Notes under the pieces: model-generated | Told to the model about the DNA's origin: nothing | What the model saw: the letters and a program-made list of their open reading frames with translations, nothing else | The model's database searches: none | From: Xestospongia bergquistia | Taxonomy: Eukaryota > Porifera > Demospongiae > Haplosclerida > Petrosiidae | Length of the DNA: 64,000 bases | Direction of reading: 5' to 3' | NCBI GenBank assembly: GCA_963965975.1 | Contig: OZ014416.1 | Coordinates: 5,704,001 to 5,768,000, forward strand | Shown here: one piece after another, positions 22,331 through 33,721 of the stretch | Layout: each line of letters opens with the position of its first letter | How positions within the stretch are numbered: the first letter of the stretch is position 1 | Position numbers and translations under genes: made by a program

Positions 22331-22690
22331 AAGATAGTTAGTTGTGTACAAGGTCACCATATCTATAAAAGCATCTGGACACACATACTTGATGGAGAGT
22401 CACAATGTATAATTGAGGAGCATGACATTGAAGAACGATATGTAGAGTCTATAACAAAAGATTTTGTTGTTGTAGGACAAGTTCCATGGAGAATATCGAC
22501 CTCTTTTTATCAACAAGAATAATGCTTTCTTGGATCATAAAGATGCACACTCCTTTTCACCAGGAAAGGCAGTTCTCTTGGAGGCTTTGAAGAAATATTT
22601 GAGCAATGTCATTGTTCTGTTTATACAATACACAGGAAAAGTATTTTCTTCCTTTAAGCAAATGGGTGTCTGTTACTAAGTCAAGATAGT
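22331..22690 (+). pseudogene. Decayed gene fragment, possibly HIRAN-like
   Basis: Two frames in succession: SIWTHILDGESQCIIEEHDI, then EERYVESITKDFVVVGQVPW, then, shifted, EYRPLFINKNNAFLDHKDA and HSFSPGKAVLLEALKKYLSN. The W-x-P/H-..-GE...C..E...RY-V....VVG.VP pattern is what HIRAN-type domains show, but the match is by eye and the frame is broken, so the call is tentative. Probably carried by a mobile element. Confidence 0.3.
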
Positions 22691-22946
22691 CATTAGCCGG
22701 AGGTTATACAAAAATTTCAACCCTTATTTTATCAGTTTCCACATGATCAACCACATTGAGCCACTTAAGTATCTGTCAAGATCAGATACTAAGGATCTGT
22801 GAAGTAGCTAAAAAGCCTGTTGTAACCAAGGGAACAAAAGATAATTAAAAAGAGTCTTAAGCCTTGGATCTGAGAGGATATGACAACACTAATCAAAGGT
22901 AAGAAAGAAATATTATACACTTTAAATTCATTTTGTTTCTTTGATG

Positions 22947-23261
22947 TTATAAAAATGACATTAGCTGGTATATAGTAGTTAGTTGTGGTTGTGTGCAACA
23001 GAGATGTAACCATCCGTCATATTGTATCCATTTAACAACATCAATAGTAGTTTTGTTATCTTCTTTCAAACAGCTACCACAAAATTTTATGTCAGTAGTC
23101 TCTAAGTCTTTTTCAATTTTATTTATTTCTTTAACAGTAGGCATTGACAGAGTTGGAGTAGAACTGTAACAGCTTGCATCCACAGTTTTCTTGAGCTTTC
23201 TCAAACACATAATTTGTGTCAGGAGATGATTATGATTGTACTTTCCATTTTGTATTTTCAA
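22947..23261 (-). pseudogene. Degenerate PHD-finger fragment
   Basis: Open frame of 104 codons with KFCGSCLKEDNKTTIDVVKW followed by IQYDGWLHLCC. PHD fingers have CxxC then WIQCDxCxxWxHxxC. Here the second Cys pair is lost (IQYDGWLHL). Such fingers are common at the C-terminus of invertebrate transposon proteins. A relic, not a functional zinc finger. Confidence 0.45.
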
Positions 23262-24376
23262 TTTGTGCAGCAGAAGACAATTTTAACAAAAGAGCTCTCT
23301 TGTGGTATTTGTTTGATTTTTCCTACTTACTAAAACATTCAAATGCCTTGTCTCTTGTAGCAAGAGATAAGGTCTGTACTACCTTTTATATGATGATGTC
23401 TTTTTTAATGTGAGTCATAAATATTTGACATGTTTGTTTACTATGTGTAGATAAATAACATTACTTCTACATTTATCAAGTACAACTGTTCAATAATCAA
23501 TTGTTAAAAGTGAGAATTATCCAATGTATTACTGTTGGTTGACCTACTGTTGATAAAACCACACTTAAAGAACAAATACTTGCCAAATGAATTGGGACCA
23601 GAAGTTGAAGAGGAGTTAATTACAAGAGTAACAATGACAGCTGGAGCTACCAGTGAATTAAATTTTTAGTAGATATAGTCTGAGTCAGTCCAATGACTAA
23701 CATAATAAACAGGATCAAAGGAAACAAGGAAATCATAATTACAATGGTATCATGTAAAGTGCCCATCAAAGTTTCACTCAGTAGAATGAGCACTGGACTA
23801 TGTAGATGGTAGATGTTAGTCAATGAGATCAATCACATTACTATATAGCAGTACTAATGCATCAAAATATTTGTAAGAGAATAGGAGAAGCCAAGGCTAT
23901 GGCAATAATTATGAACACACCTATTACACCAAATAACTGTGGTATGTGTCAAAGCTGGTCAGGAATCCATCATGCTATTCCCTATACTGTTGGTCCTAAT
24001 TACAGTTATCATAATATTAGACATTATGTTGACCTTGATGAATCATACGAAAATAAATAATACTGTCAATGTAACATAATTTGTCAATTTCAAAGTCCAT
24101 ACAGTAAAGTTAGTTTGTTAATTGAATCTTTCATCTATAAAAGAAATAGAAATTGATCAGTTAATTTAATCAATTCATGATCGTTATTGTTGAATAATAT
24201 ATAATAAGATACTGTAAAGTAGTAAACACCATCTGTTCTTATTAATAATAAACTAAAGACAAGTCGTGTAGTTCATTAGTTGTAGAATTGATTAGTTGTG
24301 TGGCTAGGACTCTTTGTCCAGTTAGGAGAGATACCAACACATGTGGATACAAAATTGCCAGGTGGGATAAAAATAA
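23262..24376. other. Stretch without a recognised gene
   Basis: A + strand frame at 23857-24060 (MHQNICKRIGEAKAMAIIMN onwards) has no motif I know. The rest is AT-rich with many stops. Possibly more of the element that left the PHD and HIRAN-like relics. Confidence 0.3.
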
Positions 24377-24900
24377 CTAGCAATTTTTGGTTCTAGGACA
24401 AAAAATGGCATAGAATAAAATATTGTGTGACAAGTCCTTACCATATTTACTACCTGAAAGTTTACAAGTTAAGTAACCATACTGGCTATTGTACTGAATG
24501 CAATTCAAATAGCTGCCTTTGAAAACAAATCCATCACAGCACATATTAACTGCATGTGCTTTGAGTACATAATTGTTGACCTCCTCCAGGAATATAGATT
24601 TCGTATACCTTACAGGTGTGCAGTAGTTATTATACATACATAATATATGTGACGATTACCTTTCTACTCCATATATTCAAGTGAGAAATGTTTCCAAAAA
24701 TGAACAAAATGATTTCTTCTACATTGAGCACCACAATCCAGCAAGTAACATTTAGGTTTTAGTCTTTCTATTAAAATAAAGTGTATGATGTGTGTACTTC
24801 AAAAAAATCGAATTGGAGTTCGTTTACTCACACATGAATGGCCAAATTTGCGTTTTCTATAACTGCCAATATTCTGTACAGTTTGTATTGTTTGAACTAG
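24377..24900 (-). repeat. Dispersed gene-like repeat, copy paired with 16.37-16.72 kb
   Basis: One minus frame reads ILEEV-like FLEEVNNYVLKAHAVNMCCD, then GFVFKGSYLNCIQYN. Another frame matches the 16366-16584 frame (VCIITTAHL, then KHMQLICAVMDL). Upstream on the minus strand LLDCGAQCRRNHFVHFWKHF corresponds to LLDCCAKYRSHHF in the other copy. Unknown protein, with frames interrupted in both copies. Confidence 0.4.
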
Positions 24901-25285
24901 GATATTCTTACTTGGTAGATAATAAATTAAAAGTTAATATCTCCCTACACTTCTATCTAACATGACTGGGTCAGCTCATGGAAGTAGTCAATTTCTAGAT
25001 CCTGAGTATCTGTATTTTTACTTTTAAGTTGTTGAGGTTGCTCTCAGTTTCTGAGATGCTCCCTTCGAGTATGTTTGGTATTAATAGAATGAAGTGTGGA
25101 GATCTAAAAGAAACAAAATAAATACTTTGAGTTATTGGTGAGCACAGTATTAACAAACGTTCTCCTTGTTATTCTCATTTGAATGTTGTCTCTTATTGTC
25201 TGCATGTCACTTTCATTAAAAAATTAAACAAGAAGAAAAGTCTTTTTTACTTGAAGTAGGAATTTTGTTTATCACGTTATTCATA

Positions 25286-26196
25286 ATTTTAAATATAGAG
25301 ATTAGTTGAGCTTTATGAACGTGATAGAATTCTGAAAAAAGTTAACAGAACGTTTCGGCCAAAGGCCTTCATCAGCTGTTTAAGAAACATTGGCAAAAAA
25401 ACAGTCACTTATATAGCAAATGCATGATGTTTACAGTTATTATGTAGGCCAGAAGTTGTCCTGGGAAGATAGAAAAGGACGCTAAGTTGTACCATGTTGG
25501 AGATCACGAGTACAGAGTTGTACCACGAAGCACGAAAAGGACGCGAACTGGTTAATTAAATTATAGGGGGAGTGGCTGTAAGTCATTACGAAGATCGTTA
25601 ACTGCAGAATAGAGAGGTCCAGGTAGGATTAATGATTAGGCCTGGATCAGAGTTGATGGTGTTGCTGGTGGTTTTTTATGTAGATGGCCTCTTTAGTTCT
25701 CCTCTTCCACCAGTTGATTTCTTGTTCTAGTATTCTGCTTTCAACCCATAAAATCCTGTGTCCTGTATCAATGTAGTGGCATGCAAGAGCATTGTTGGTA
25801 TCCCTGTTCATGACAGCTCTTTTGTGTTCAGCTATCCTAGTCTTCAATGTTCGGCCTGTTTCCCCGATGTAGACAGCTCCACATTCACAGGGGATCTTAT
25901 AGATGACTCCAATCTTTTCTTCCTGTGGAATGGGGGTCTTGACACATGATAAGGACCTTCTGAGGGTATTCTTTGAGGTAAAAGCTGTTGTGATGTTGAG
26001 GTGGCGACAGGCTTTCCCAATGTCCTCACTGAGACCTCTGACATAAGGGAGAACTAGGGTTCTTTTTCTGTCTGTCTTTGTTAAAGGGTCACAGGGAGGG
26101 GTGGAAACATCTTCATTTCTCTTGAGCCTTGATGGTTTAAGGCTGTTGTTTATTCGACTTGAAGGATATCCATTTGCTCTGAAAACATTGTATAAC
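25286..26196 (-). repeat. Inverted arm of the Penelope-like element
   Basis: Reverse copy of 26551-27460. It carries the GIY-YIG coding part in minus orientation with one extra T in a T run near 25670-25675, which shifts the frame after EAIYIK. It breaks at 26196, within the coding region upstream of the nuclease. Confidence 0.9.
25341..25383 (-). ncRNA. Hammerhead-ribozyme-like motif, left end
   Basis: Reverse-strand copy of the motif at 27363-27405 inside the inverted arm (CTGATGA is 25375-25369). The two motifs point in opposite directions, and RNA read through the whole element could instead pair them into a long duplex. Confidence 0.5.
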
Positions 26197-26200
26197 CTAA

Positions 26201-27148
26201 AACTTACAACCTAAACTTTGGAAGAGATATGTAGATGACACCTTCGTCATTTGGCCACATAACAACTCCTCCCTACAAGAATTCCTGTCCCACATCAATG
26301 ATGTACATGATAGAATTAAGTTCACCATGGAGATTGAGCACAACAACTCTATTGCCTTCTTGGATGTACTTGTTTCTAAAAACAATAGTAGACTGACCAC
26401 AACTGTTTACAGGAAACCTACGCATACTGATAGATACCTGAATTACAGATCCAACCACCATCCTCTCATCAAATCAGGTATTATCAAATGCCTCAGGAAC
26501 AGGGCCCTCAATGTCTGCTCGGAAGGAAACTTCCCATCTGAACTGGACAGATTATACAATGTTTTCAGAGCAAATGGATATCCTTCAAGTCGAATAAACA
26601 ACAGCCTTAAACCATCAAGGCTCAAGAGAAATGAAGATGTTTCCACCCCTCCCTGTGACCCTTTAACAAAGACAGACAGAAAAAGAACCCTAGTTCTCCC
26701 TTATGTCAGAGGTCTCAGTGAGGACATTGGGAAAGCCTGTCGCCACCTCAACTTCACAACAGCTTTTACCTCAAAGAATACCCTCAGAAGGTCCTTATCA
26801 TGTGTCAAGACCCCCATTCCACAGGAAGAAAAGATTGGAGTCATCTATAAGATCCCCTGTGAATGTGGAGCTGTCTACATCGGGGAAACAGGCCGAACAT
26901 TGAAGACTAGGATAGCTGAACACAAAAGAGCTGTCATGAACAGGGATACCAACAATGCTCTTGCATGCCACTACATTGATACAGGACACAGGATTTTATG
27001 GGTTGAAAGCAGAATACTAGAACAAGAAATCAACTGGTGGAAGAGGAGAACTAAAGAGGCCATCTACATAAAAACCACCAGCAACACCATCAACTCTGAT
27101 CCAGGCCTAATCATTAATCCTACCTGGACCTCTCTATTCTGCAGTTAA
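26201..27148 (+). CDS. Penelope-like RT C-terminus plus GIY-YIG endonuclease, 5'-truncated
   Basis: The frame opens at 26201 after a stop and reaches KRYVDDTFVIWPH at once, the YxDD catalytic motif of the RT. IAFLDVLVSKNN and TVYRKPTHTDRYLNY follow, typical of the RT thumb side. The C-terminal GIY-YIG nuclease is VIYKIPCECGAVYIGETGR, then LKTRIAEHKRAV, with a later ILEQEINWWKRRTKEAIYIK segment. In intact elements RT copies the RNA and the nuclease nicks the target. Without RT motifs A and B this copy cannot be autonomous. The stop is TAA at 27146-27148. Confidence 0.9.
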   Translation, partial: NLQPKLWKRYVDDTFVIWPHNNSSLQEFLSHINDVHDRIKFTMEIEHNNSIAFLDVLVSKNNSRLTTTVYRKPTHTDRYLNYRSNHHPLIKSGIIKCLRNRALNVCSEGNFPSELDRLYNVFRANGYPSSRINNSLKPSRLKRNEDVSTPPCDPLTKTDRKRTLVLPYVRGLSEDIGKACRHLNFTTAFTSKNTLRRSLSCVKTPIPQEEKIGVIYKIPCECGAVYIGETGRTLKTRIAEHKRAVMNRDTNNALACHYIDTGHRILWVESRILEQEINWWKRRTKEAIYIKTTSNTINSDPGLIINPTWTSLFCS

Positions 27149-27362
27149 CGATCTTCGTAATGACTTACAGCCACTCCCCCTATAATTTAATTAACCAGTT
27201 CGCGTCCTTTTCGTGCTTCGTGGTACAACTCTGTACTCGTGATCTCCAACATGGTACAACTTAGCGTCCTTTTCTATCTTCCCAGGACAACTTCTGGCCT
27301 ACATAATAACTGTAAACATCATGCATTTGCTATATAAGTGACTGTTTTTTTGCCAATGTTTC

Positions 27363-27405
27363 TTAAACAGCTGATGAAGGCCTTTGGCCGAAACGTTCTG
27401 TTAAC
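27363..27405 (+). ncRNA. Hammerhead-ribozyme-like motif, right end
   Basis: AAACAG, CTGATGA (27371-27377), GGCC-TTT-GGCC stem II, GAAA (27390-27393), CGTTC, CTGTT. The invariant CUGAUGA and GAAA are present. ACAG/CUGU can form stem I, and stem III would be minimal. Penelope-like elements are known to carry such minimal hammerheads in their terminal repeats. One A (27378) is unpaired next to stem II, so activity is uncertain. The predicted cut is after C27398. Confidence 0.55.
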
Positions 27406-27471
27406 TTTTTTCAGAATTCTATCACGTTCATAAAGCTCAACTAATCCCTATATTTAAAATCTTTTTTACTT

Positions 27472-28150
27472 AATAAAGTGTCATAATACTTACATAATGC
27501 TGATTGTATCTGCTGTGGCATGTACAGGACATGCACACATAGAAAGAAAATTGTTGTATGAGACATGATGTTGTTTCTCTAATCAGTCTTCATACTTCTT
27601 TGTATTTATTTAGTCCATTGGTTTCTGTATTAAATTCATTTAGCAAGAGTTTAATTATTTTGTTGAGAGACATATGTCTCTTGTTGTCTTGTATTTATAT
27701 TAGCAATCCTTTATACAATCATCTCTATTTAGTAATACATCCATTTGATGTTTTAAGCATAGCTTTCTATTTCGTTATCATCTCTGCCCACTAAGTCTAT
27801 ATGTGTACTGGAGCCTATACAGTTGATATATCAGTATTGTATACAATCTGTTTATATTGCAAGTAATGTGTATGTACACTGTATATGCATACATACTGAC
27901 AACATAAGATAAGTTTTCTATACGGGTCAGATCTGGTAATTGAATATTTTAGGTAATTTATTGACATGCATCCTTGATCAATTAATTCACAAAATTTAAG
28001 TGTTGTTTATAGACACATATATATAACGTAACAGCAGTATTCTGTAAAATTATATAGAGCAATTAAATAGATCATATAATGTAGTGTTAGGATATTTTGG
28101 TTTCAATAGATAATCGTATTCAATATCCTTACTCTCCTTAAATATTTAAT
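27472..28150. other. Non-coding stretch
   Basis: AT-rich, with short TA runs near 28018-28025. No gene, hairpin or repeat stands out. Confidence 0.5.
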
Positions 28151-28463
28151 TGCACTGTTAAAACAAGGGTGTACATTTACACCAAAATAGGTGTGCACCA
28201 TACACTTTAAAAACTCTACCCCTAGGGTGTAAATCTAAGACTGATATTTACACCATATTGGTGTATATCGCAACTCTTTCAAGTGTAAATTGGAAAATTA
28301 TTTTAAAATTGAAATCTGTAACATTATTTTATTATTATATAAAACACTCAATATAATACATACCTGTTATAATAAATAAACTATAATAAACTAATAAACT
28401 ATACATTATATAAATAAACTATAATAAAACTAAACTATAATAAACTAATAAACTATACATTAT

Positions 28464-30319
28464 CTAATTATAAAGTATACTGTCCATCTTCTTTAGAGAT
28501 GTAACAATCTCAATAACTGCAGGGGTATCTTGTTGTGAGTCTTCTAGTCCAAATACATAGTGCTGGATCATTAATAAAAGCGACTGGACAGGCTTTGGGT
28601 ATGCTATATCATAAAGGAAGTAAGAGCCAACCAGGTGGATCAAGGCACTCTCAAAAGAACTGAGTTCACATGTGACTTCTTCTTCTACCATGATATGGAA
28701 AGTGGTCTCTTCAGCAGAATGGCATACGATCATGTATGGAGCACTGAACTGAACTTTTGCGGAAAAGACTGACAAGTCATCTGAATTCTAAAGTGAAATT
28801 AAAGAACTTTTATGAATATTAAAAAAAATTTTGAGGAAATCTCTGAGTCAAATTGTTAAATCACAACCAAAAACATAACAATTACCTAAAGTTAACATTA
28901 CCTTCACAAACTGTACCAGCCTCTCATGGCGGCTTTTAGGAATCAACAATTCAGATAATAATTGAAAGGCTACTAAACCTATTACAAAAAATCATGTTAT
29001 TGTATTCACTTGAATTATAGTGAAGCACCTTTATCCACAAGTCCTTCACTTTGCTCATCAAGAGTGGTGAGAAGCTGTTTCAGTTTTGGCCTATGCTTGA
29101 ATTCCAATCGAGAATAAGCAATTATCTTTTTTTCCCATGTTGGCCAACTTTCCATGAGTGAATGGATGCTAGTCTTTTCATCCAAGCCAATAATAGTTTT
29201 GAATTCCATCCTAAACTGGAATAGAGAGGCAATTTACACGTGTAAAATAATTACTATGTTAAATTGTTTTAAGAGATAACTTACTACTTTCCGAATCTTC
29301 AATGATGGGTATTGCTCGAGGATTTCTACAACTGGAGGTTGAACATTTGTTATCCATTTCCGTCTACTAGTAAATGTGCTGCTGGTCAAAGATTGTATTG
29401 TAGCAAGGGAACGGTCCTTTTTTTGTTTAGAACACCCGTGCTGTAATTCAGCCAATTTTGTTGTCAGCATAACATCATCTAGATCATCCATACATGTACT
29501 TGTGTCACTTCCAAGACGTTTTGAGGTCTTCTGACGTTTTGGAGATGGCTCAATACTAACAGAATCTGTTTTATAAGTAGATGGATAACGAAGAAACTTG
29601 AATCGGTCCCGTAGCTTTTTTTCCCAAGAACCCTAAGAAATGAACAATTTCTTAGTCATAACAAGTTCACAATAAAAAAATTACCACACACTTACATAGC
29701 CAGTAGAGCCAATTTCATCTTTAAGTATTGGATAGGTTTCAATCAGTTTACGACACACAGTGTTGTACTGATCACTTGAAGGGGTTCTTGTATGTATCAT
29801 CATCGACATTGAGAGAGCTTGGATGATCTCTGTTCTCACTCTTCTAGTGATCTGACCAGTGGCTAAGGCTTCCTCTGTCCGGAGAGAGAAAGCAGAGGGT
29901 ATCACAAATGTGTGATGCCAATTTTGAGATGGGACATTTAAAGTTGAGGAACAATGACTGCCATTTACGTCAAGACTTCTGTTTTCCTAGCAATGATAAT
30001 TGTTATGATAATTTGCTTAGAGAAAAACTTTATATCAAGCACAGATGGGCAACAGTCAACACTAGATAACATAGTGACAAAATATATCACTGACCTTTTT
30101 AGCAGATATTGTACTGTCTATAATCTTTTTCAACTTGACCCTATCGGGTATTTTCTCAGCAACTTCCTTGAGATGTCCATCGCTCATAGAAAGAAACGTT
30201 TCTCCGTCAATGGAATGGCTTTGAAAGTTGTCCAAAACTTTCTGAGGGATTCCTTTGGATGACAGGAACAGAGACAGTTCATCAGCAGACAAATCTTCCA
30301 ATACAACGCAACTCGCCAT
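28464..30319 (-). CDS. SAM-domain accessory protein of the CACTG transposon
   Basis: Six exons fit GT-AG rules: 30319-30095, 29987-29696, 29632-29285, 29215-29029, 28972-28902 and 28787-28464. Exon 1 (75 codons) starts MASCVVLEDLSADELSLFLS and is a SAM domain (LKEVAEKIPDRVKLKKIID end). Exon 2 has RTEIIQALSMSMMIHTRTPS and KLIETYPILKDEIGSTGY. Exon 3 starts GSWEKKLRDRFKFLRYPSTY, and exon 4 has a second WPTWEKKIIAYSR repeat of that motif. The last exon ends SLKKMDSILYN. All phases agree except in exon 2, where an extra T in a TTTT run (29940-29943, AAAA on plus) shifts the frame. SAM domains mediate protein or RNA binding. Its role in transposition is unknown. Confidence 0.75.
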
Positions 30320-30458
30320 TGAAAAGTAGAGAGACTGAGTGCAGCTGTTAAGGCAGGTGCTAAAACTGGTTGAAGTTTTGCGCATGCGCAACACCATGCT
30401 GTTTAGAAAAATAGAAGGCAGGTGGCAGTTATCATAAACCGTTCTCAACAGATAACTC

Positions 30459-33400
30459 ATGGATCCCGGAAATATCAAAGTTTGCCCACTGTGTTCATTT
30501 ATGGTACCAAGCCTCATGTACTTGCTTAAACATGTTCGAGAAGTCCATGCACACAGACCTGGATTTTGTATCACCTGTTGTCTCGGTGGTTGTCGAAAAC
30601 AATTTAGAAAATTCGAAGTTTACAGAAATCATGTGTATGATTTTCATACGGATTCTGAGCCTGTTATTCAATGTTCTACCTTTCAAGATCAGGATGACCC
30701 TGATCATTGGTTGAATTGTGAAACTGACTCATTCAATGACCTTGTCAAATTCTGGTATTGACCACACACGGCTTCAGGGATTTGACCAGTTATTTAGTGC
30801 TAACTCCTTTTATACTAATCCATTTTTGGGATTAGAAACTCAGCATGCACAGCTGAAATATTACAAAGAGTCGTTGAATTTTGTGGTAAGAAGTATTATA
30901 ATAAGATATTTGTATTGGTCAGTAATAACTTTATGTTCATGTTATTTACAAGGAGCCAGAGCCAATTCTTCTTGGCACCGAAAGACAGTGGACAGGGAGT
31001 GGGAAAAAGAGAAGACATGCTGAAGTGCGAGAAGAAATGATGTATATTCCTTTATTGAAAACCATTCAGTCCCTCTTTTATAATCTTGATGTTGTGAGAA
31101 TGGTATGTTCATAAGTAAATATGTACACTTTTAGAAAACACATTATTAAATATCTATCTAGATGGGCCATAATTCAGATGATGGAATTATTAGAGACTAT
31201 TGTGATGCCACTATGTTTTCAAAACATCCCCTCCTAGCATTAGACTCAAACTTTCTTCAGATATTTTTATATTAAGATGATTTAGAGGTATGTAACCCAC
31301 TAGGTTCAAAACGTATTATCCACAAGCTGGGTAAGTTATTCATTCATCCTTGTGATATAATTTACAGTCTATCTCCGCCTCTATGCAATATAGCTGTATT
31401 TTATTTTGTCCTTGGAAACCTTCCTCCTTTATTCCGCTCAAAGGTGAGCCGGATTCAACTAGCAGCTATTGTAAAGAGTGAACTTTTGAAGAAGTATGGT
31501 GCTAACAAAATTTTGAAGCCTATTATAGAAGACATAAAGAAATTGATGAGCAATCACATCTACTGTATCTTGTTAACTTCTTGTTGACTCTTTTATAGGA
31601 AACAGGATATATGTTTCAGATCAGAGGACAGCCTCAAATGAAATGGGGAACTCTATGTTTGGTTCCTGCTGACAACTTGGCAAGCAATATATTAGGCGGC
31701 TTTAAAGAAGGTTACACTGCCCATAGAGGTTGTCGTCACTGCCTTGCTCTACCATCTGACATTCAGTCAATATTCACTGAATCCAAACTTATATTACGTA
31801 ACCCTGATGAACACAAAGCTAACTGTGATGAACTTGACAAAGCAACTAGTCAACGAGACCGAGACAAACTATCTATGGAATTTGGGATCAACCAGAGGTC
31901 AATTTTGGATGAGTTACTGTACTTCAAAGTTTGTTCAGGAGCCCTTGTACAGGATGTCATGCATGATGTCCTTGAAGGTACAAAAGCATACTTGCTTATT
32001 CATTTAATTAAAATCTTCTATATGTATTCTTGAGTATGAAACAAAAGAACTCCTTCAGCAACACATAGACAAAGATGGTTACTACTCTTTAGAGTATCTA
32101 AACCAACAAATAACTGGCTTTGAACTAGGATTGATGGAGATGAAGAATCGACCATCAACTATTGCTTTATCTACTCTACGAAGTAATGATCACAAACTGA
32201 AGCAAGAAGGTAACAAAGGTTTCAACATCATGTTTATTTTTTTGACTTTACTACTTTGTAGCTGCACAAATGTGGTTGCTAGGAAGGGTTCTACCATTGA
32301 TGGTTGGGGACAAGGTTCCTAGTGGTGATGAATTTTGGATCAATTATTTGGACTTATTGGAGATTGTTGATATCCTAATGGCCCCAGAGCTCACTGAAGA
32401 TGATGTAGCTAATCTAGCAACACTAATTTCTGACCACCATCAACAGTTCAAGCTACTGTATCCTAATGCCTCCATCACTCCTAAAATACACTATATTGTG
32501 CATATGCCAAGGTTGATTCTTGAGTGAGTTTATGCAAATAACAAGTTCAGACAGACATATACATGTATGCAATTTTTATATTTTTATATTTTTAACAGAT
32601 TTGGACCACTAAGACAACACTGGACAATGCGTTTTGAAGCAAAACATTCCTATTTCAAAAAAATCACTCAAAGTGTTGGTAACTTCTACCATACACTCTG
32701 ACCATGCGTCATCAGAAACTTCAGTGCTACCATAGGATGAATAATTTTGAGTATCATTCTGGAACATTGGATGTTGGTCCAGGTGAATACATAATTTCTC
32801 ATTTGCTATCATTTTCACCCCATTCATCTAGGTGACATTGTGTCTGCTTTGGTTGCTCCACCAGAGTTAGTTGAGTGCTCAGGAGATATTACAAGGTTAT
32901 TATGATTACACTGTTTGAATCTCCTACCTATGTGTACCTTGTTTTAATTAATTTCCGCTAACAAATTTCTGAGAATAACTCTACCTGAAAGTATTACAAT
33001 TTTAAACATGCAATCACTAAAGTCCCTCCCTTCCTAACAAGTGACTTGGCTATGAGACTAGCTATATTTGTTGTTGTAAATTTAGAACTGCCTTGATTTG
33101 GCATCAAGTACTTATAAGGTTATTTTGTGATTCTTTATTACAGGGTTGTATGGGTATTGACGGCACATTGTACAAGAAGTCTTGTGCCTTGGTGGTGAAG
33201 ATGGACACAGATTATCCTGTGTTTGGGAAGCTGCTCAATATATTTGTCATTGATTATAATGAAGTTTATTTTGAAGTGCAAGTTTTAAACACATTAGAAT
33301 TCAATTATCACTATCATTGTTTTGTTGTTCAAATGTCCTCAGTTAAATCCACAGTCAAATACAATGACCTTTTTTCATTCCAACCACATCATATTAGAAC

Positions 33401-33461
33401 AATGCCTGTTTGTCATTCAGTCATACACTGTATAGTTCCTAAACATTATTTCACATCATGA
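30459..33461 (+). pseudogene. Zinc-finger transposase of the CACTG transposon, with stops
   Basis: The N-terminus (30459-30740) has two C2H2-like fingers: CPLCSFMVPSLMYLLKHVRE and CCLGGCRKQFRKFEVYRNH. Later exons read EPEPILLGTERQWTGSGKRR, YCDATMFSKHPLLALDSN, DDLEVCNPLGSK, RIQLAAIVKSELLKKYGA, VPADNLASNILGGFKEGYT, DVMHDVLEG, WGLGRV-type MWLLGRVLPLMVGDKV, SITPKIHYIVHM, HWTMRFEAKHSYFKKI and a C-terminal GTLYKKSCALVVKMDTD piece ending at 33461. This order matches the decayed copy at 11.6-13.75 kb. Lesions are a frame change near 30745, TAA at 31275-31277 where the family has Tyr before DD, and a donor changed from GT to AT near 31545. Confidence 0.75.
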
Positions 33462-33721
33462 TTTTAATAAATTAATAATAATTAATTTTAATAAATGAAT
33501 TAATAATAAATTATTAATAATAATTTATGATAATTAAGATTTATGAGTTAGAAAAGTAAAAGGCAGAGTAAATCATATCATCATTGACCAATTGTTATGG
33601 TGAATGCATGTGTTTTACACCTAACTGCTTTACTTTACACCCTAAGGTAGATTTACACCCCTAAACCAAGAATAAGTTACACTCTGGTATACGATATTTA
33701 CACCCCATTTTTAACAGTGTG

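Larger units (their letters stand above)
25241..27471 (+). mobile_element. Penelope-like retroelement in inverted-repeat arrangement
   Basis: A 12-bp direct repeat TCTTTTTTACTT flanks the insertion (25241-25252 and 27460-27471). Arms 25286-26196 and 26551-27460 are nearly identical inverted copies of the 3' half of the element, differing by a T6/T5 indel (911 versus 910 bp), around a 354-bp unique centre. Between the left direct repeat and the left arm is a 33-bp extension. Penelope-like elements are known for such inverted or tandem partial copies and for a short terminal extension. The coding part begins at RT motif C, so the 5' half of the reverse transcriptase is absent. High arm identity means a recent insertion. 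Confidence 0.9.
28153..33719. mobile_element. CACTG-ended (EnSpm/CACTA-like) two-gene transposon, nearly full length
   Basis: Left end CACTGTTAAAACAAGGGTGT and right end GGGGTGTAAA..TTTTTAACAGTG (reverse) form the terminal inverted repeat. TG stands on both outer sides (28151-28152 and 33720-33721) as a 2-bp target-site duplication. Subterminal regions at both ends carry repeated TTTACACC and GTGTAAAT motifs. Inside are two divergent genes: a SAM-domain protein on minus (30319-28464) and a zinc-finger transposase on plus (30459-33461), with about 140 bp between them as a likely shared promoter. Both genes have single lesions, so this copy is probably dead but young. Confidence 0.85.
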
